DNA from: DATGHS01 sp035307785
GTDB lineage: Bacteria; Planctomycetota; Planctomycetia; Gemmatales; Gemmataceae
Length of the DNA: 6,851 nt
Direction: 5' to 3'
NCBI GenBank assembly: GCA_035307785.1
Contig: DATGHS010000532.1
Coordinates: 1-6,851, forward strand
This document shows positions 4,632 to 6,851 of the stretch, in pieces. Position 1 is the first letter of the stretch. The number at the start of each line of letters is the position of its first letter. The notes below the pieces were generated by a model. It saw nothing but the letters and a program-made list of their open reading frames with translations. It was not told the DNA's origin and did not search any database. A program made the translations under genes and the position numbers.

Positions 4632-6851
4632 ATGCGTTCCGCACTTACCCCCCGCTTGCTAGTGGCCGCTACCGTCTTTTCGCTGGCCGCGAGCAGCACT
4701 GTGGTTGCCGGTGACCTGTACACGTCTTCGGAAGCCACGCCGACCAATCCGGCCGTGCTGCCGAAGCCCGGCGAAATCAAAGAACTGACTGCCAACCCCG
4801 CTTCGATCAACCTCATTGGCGCCGACGATGCCGCCCAGCTTATTGTCACGGCCAATCTCAATTCGGGCCGGCTCCAAGACCTCAGCGGCGACGCCCAATA
4901 CGTCGTGGCCGATCCGAAAGTTGCGAGAATCACCCCGACTGGCCGCGTCTTTCCGCTGGCCAATGGCACCACCGAAATCACGGCTAAGTTCCTCGACAAG
5001 ACGGTGAAGGTGGCGGTGACCGCGAAGTCGGTCGATGTCGATTTGCCGATCAACTTCCCGAACCAGGTGGTCCCGGTCTTCACGAAACTCGGCTGCAACA
5101 GCGGCGGCTGCCACGGCAAGGCCAGCGGGCAGAACGGCTTCAAGCTCTCGCTGCTCGGCTTCGAGCCGGAAGTCGATTACACGGCACTGGTAAAGGAAGC
5201 CCGTGGCCGGCGTGTGTTTCCGGCCGCTCCCGAGCGTTCACTGGTGCTGATGAAGGCCACGGGCGTGATGGCTCACGGCGGCGGCAAGAAGATGGATCCG
5301 AACTCCGATGAATACAAGCTCGTGCGCCGTTGGATCGCAGCCGGCCTGCCTTACGGCCAGCCGACCGACCCCACCGTAACGAAGATTTCAATCCACCCCG
5401 AGCACCGCATCCTCACCCGGCAGAACCGCCAGCAATTCGCGGTGTATGCCCACTACAGCGACGGGCACATTGAAGACATCACTCGCAGAGCCCAGTACGA
5501 CAGCAACGATCAGGAAATCGCGACGGTCGATCCGCAAGGCCTGGTGCGCACGCTGGGCATGAGCGGCGAGGCCGCGATCATGGCCCGCTACATGGGCAAT
5601 GTGACCACGTTTCGCGCCACGGTTCCGCTCGGCCCCACGCCGCAATTCGACTTCGCCGAAAACACGATTGTTGATAAATTCACGTCGAAAAAATGGCGTG
5701 AGCTGGGGCTGAAGCCTTCGGACCTCTGCAGCGATGAGCAATTCATTCGCCGGGTGTCGCTCGACATCACCGGCACCCTGCCGACGCCGGAACAAGTGAC
5801 CGCCTTTGCCAACGACAAGGATCCAAAGAAGCGCGACAAGCTCGTTGACAAGCTTCTGGAAAGCCCGGCCTATCATTATTATTTCGCCAACAAATGGGCC
5901 GACATTCTGCGCGTGAAGCGCCGCGGCCAGCCGGATCGGGCCGAAGGCACCTTCGCGTTCCACAACTGGATTCTCGAAGCCGTTGCCCAGGACATGCCCT
6001 ATTCCGAATTCGCCCGGGCCATTCTTGCTGCCAGCGGTGACGAGGAACGCAACCCGCCGACGGTGTGGTACAAAGAGTTGGCCGCGCCGGAAAACTTCGT
6101 GGACGACACCGCCCAGGTGTTCCTCGGCCTGCGGATGGCCTGCGCCAATTGCCATCACCACCCATATGAGAAGTGGAGCCAAGACGATTACTGGGGCCTG
6201 GCCGCGTTCTTCGCCCGCGTGGATCGGAAGAACATTCCGGTCATGGGTGGTGGCATCCAACAGCAGGGTGTACAGAAGACCGAAATCTACACCAAGGCTG
6301 GCCGGTCAGTCATCAACAAGCGCACGCAGAAGCCGGCAGCGATCAAGCCGCTCGATGGCGAAGTCCTCGACATCGCCTCCGATGTGGACCCGCGGCAACA
6401 GCTGGTTGATTGGATGGTCGATCCGAAAAACCCGTTCTTCGCCCGCGCCGTGGCGAACCGCTACTGGGCGCACTTCCTCGGCCGCGGTATTGTCGATCCT
6501 TTGGACGACATGCGCGTGACCAACCCGCCGTCCAACCCCGAACTGCTCGACGCGCTGGCCCAGAACCTGATCGACAACAAGTACAGCTTGAAGTCGCTCA
6601 TCAAGACCATCTGCAAGAGCCACACGTATCAGCTTTCGTCGCTGCCGAACGATTTCAACAAGCACGACAAGCAGACGTACGCCCGCTACTATCCGAAGCG
6701 ATTGCAGGCGGAAGTGCTGCTCGATGCCGTGTGCCAGGTGACTGGCAGCCCGACGCAGTTCGGCGGCCTGCCGACCGACCAGCATGCCCCCAACAGGGCG
6801 ATCATGCTGCCGGATGAATCGTTCACCTCGTACTTCCTCGACGTGTTTGGC
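4632..6851 (+). CDS. Secreted cytochrome-like protein with Big-like, DUF1549 (PSD) and DUF1553 domains, C-terminus cut by window edge
   Basis: Open for 740 codons with no stop. Residues 1-26 form a Sec signal peptide (Arg2/Arg8, hydrophobic core, cut after VVA), so the protein is exported. Domains in order: a Big-like beta domain (about 49-135); a planctomycete cytochrome-like segment with C155-x4-C160-H161 in GCNSGGCHGKASGQ, followed by FKLSLLGF and AHGGGKK (about 150-245); a second Big-like domain (about 249-337, with YSDGHIEDIT and ATVDPQGLV); DUF1549 (about 341-527) with FIRRVSLDITGTLPTP and C504-A-N-C507-H508 followed by HHPYEKWSQDDYWGL; and DUF1553 (from about 597, NPFFARAVANRYWAHFLGRG), unfinished. 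The CxxCH in DUF1549 is a normal c-type heme motif and is typical of the family. The upstream C-x4-CH is spaced differently and may or may not hold heme. Such genes are often followed by a DUF1501 gene, which would lie outside the window. The molecular role is not established; proposals centre on redox or polymer breakdown. Confidence 0.95.
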   Translation, partial: MRSALTPRLLVAATVFSLAASSTVVAGDLYTSSEATPTNPAVLPKPGEIKELTANPASINLIGADDAAQLIVTANLNSGRLQDLSGDAQYVVADPKVARITPTGRVFPLANGTTEITAKFLDKTVKVAVTAKSVDVDLPINFPNQVVPVFTKLGCNSGGCHGKASGQNGFKLSLLGFEPEVDYTALVKEARGRRVFPAAPERSLVLMKATGVMAHGGGKKMDPNSDEYKLVRRWIAAGLPYGQPTDPTVTKISIHPEHRILTRQNRQQFAVYAHYSDGHIEDITRRAQYDSNDQEIATVDPQGLVRTLGMSGEAAIMARYMGNVTTFRATVPLGPTPQFDFAENTIVDKFTSKKWRELGLKPSDLCSDEQFIRRVSLDITGTLPTPEQVTAFANDKDPKKRDKLVDKLLESPAYHYYFANKWADILRVKRRGQPDRAEGTFAFHNWILEAVAQDMPYSEFARAILAASGDEERNPPTVWYKELAAPENFVDDTAQVFLGLRMACANCHHHPYEKWSQDDYWGLAAFFARVDRKNIPVMGGGIQQQGVQKTEIYTKAGRSVINKRTQKPAAIKPLDGEVLDIASDVDPRQQLVDWMVDPKNPFFARAVANRYWAHFLGRGIVDPLDDMRVTNPPSNPELLDALAQNLIDNKYSLKSLIKTICKSHTYQLSSLPNDFNKHDKQTYARYYPKRLQAEVLLDAVCQVTGSPTQFGGLPTDQHAPNRAIMLPDESFTSYFLDVFG

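Noticed and set aside
4604..6785. Long minus-strand reading frames, the largest 290 codons at 5388-6260
   Set aside because: They are antisense shadows of the DUF1549/DUF1553 gene, caused by GC-rich codon use; no recognisable domain or start signal.

Overview
The window most likely comes from a member of the Planctomycetota, probably a Pirellulales- or Gemmata-like lineage. The evidence is protein architecture, not any marker gene. One gene encodes a secreted protein with a C-x4-CH cytochrome-like motif, Big-like domains, DUF1549 and DUF1553, a combination hugely expanded in planctomycetes. Another encodes a membrane Ser/Thr kinase with an N-terminal anti-sigma-like zinc motif. The DNA is moderately GC-rich and genes are well spaced, with short intergenic gaps.

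Layout. The left two thirds are read from the minus strand. From right to left these are a DUF5063 protein (3936-4439), a VapBC-like toxin-antitoxin pair (antitoxin 3433-3648, PIN toxin 3038-3436, overlapping by ATGA), a beta-propeller-like lipoprotein (1799-2881) and a transmembrane Ser/Thr protein kinase (1602 to the left edge, C-terminus missing). On the plus strand a large DUF1549/DUF1553 protein starts at 4632 and runs off the right edge (740 codons seen). The kinase and this large gene are each open across a window edge.

Control signals. A perfect 10-bp stem at 1751-1774 separates the lipoprotein gene from the kinase and probably terminates the former. The gap 3649-3935 holds two strong hairpins that share four bases and so compete with each other. 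It may be a dispersed intergenic repeat. The divergent promoter region 4440-4631 carries a degenerate run of about five heptamers (ACCACNC-like) and two GCCTGTA copies 11 bp apart. Shine-Dalgarno sequences fix the starts of the kinase, lipoprotein, antitoxin and large gene.

How the genes work together. Only the toxin-antitoxin pair forms a clear functional unit. The kinase, lipoprotein and DUF1549/DUF1553 protein all act at or across the cytoplasmic membrane, but nothing in the sequence ties them into one pathway. I see no CRISPR array, tRNA, rRNA, transposase or phage gene, and no convincing evidence of a wholly new system. The least explained parts are the two competing hairpins and the heptamer tract.
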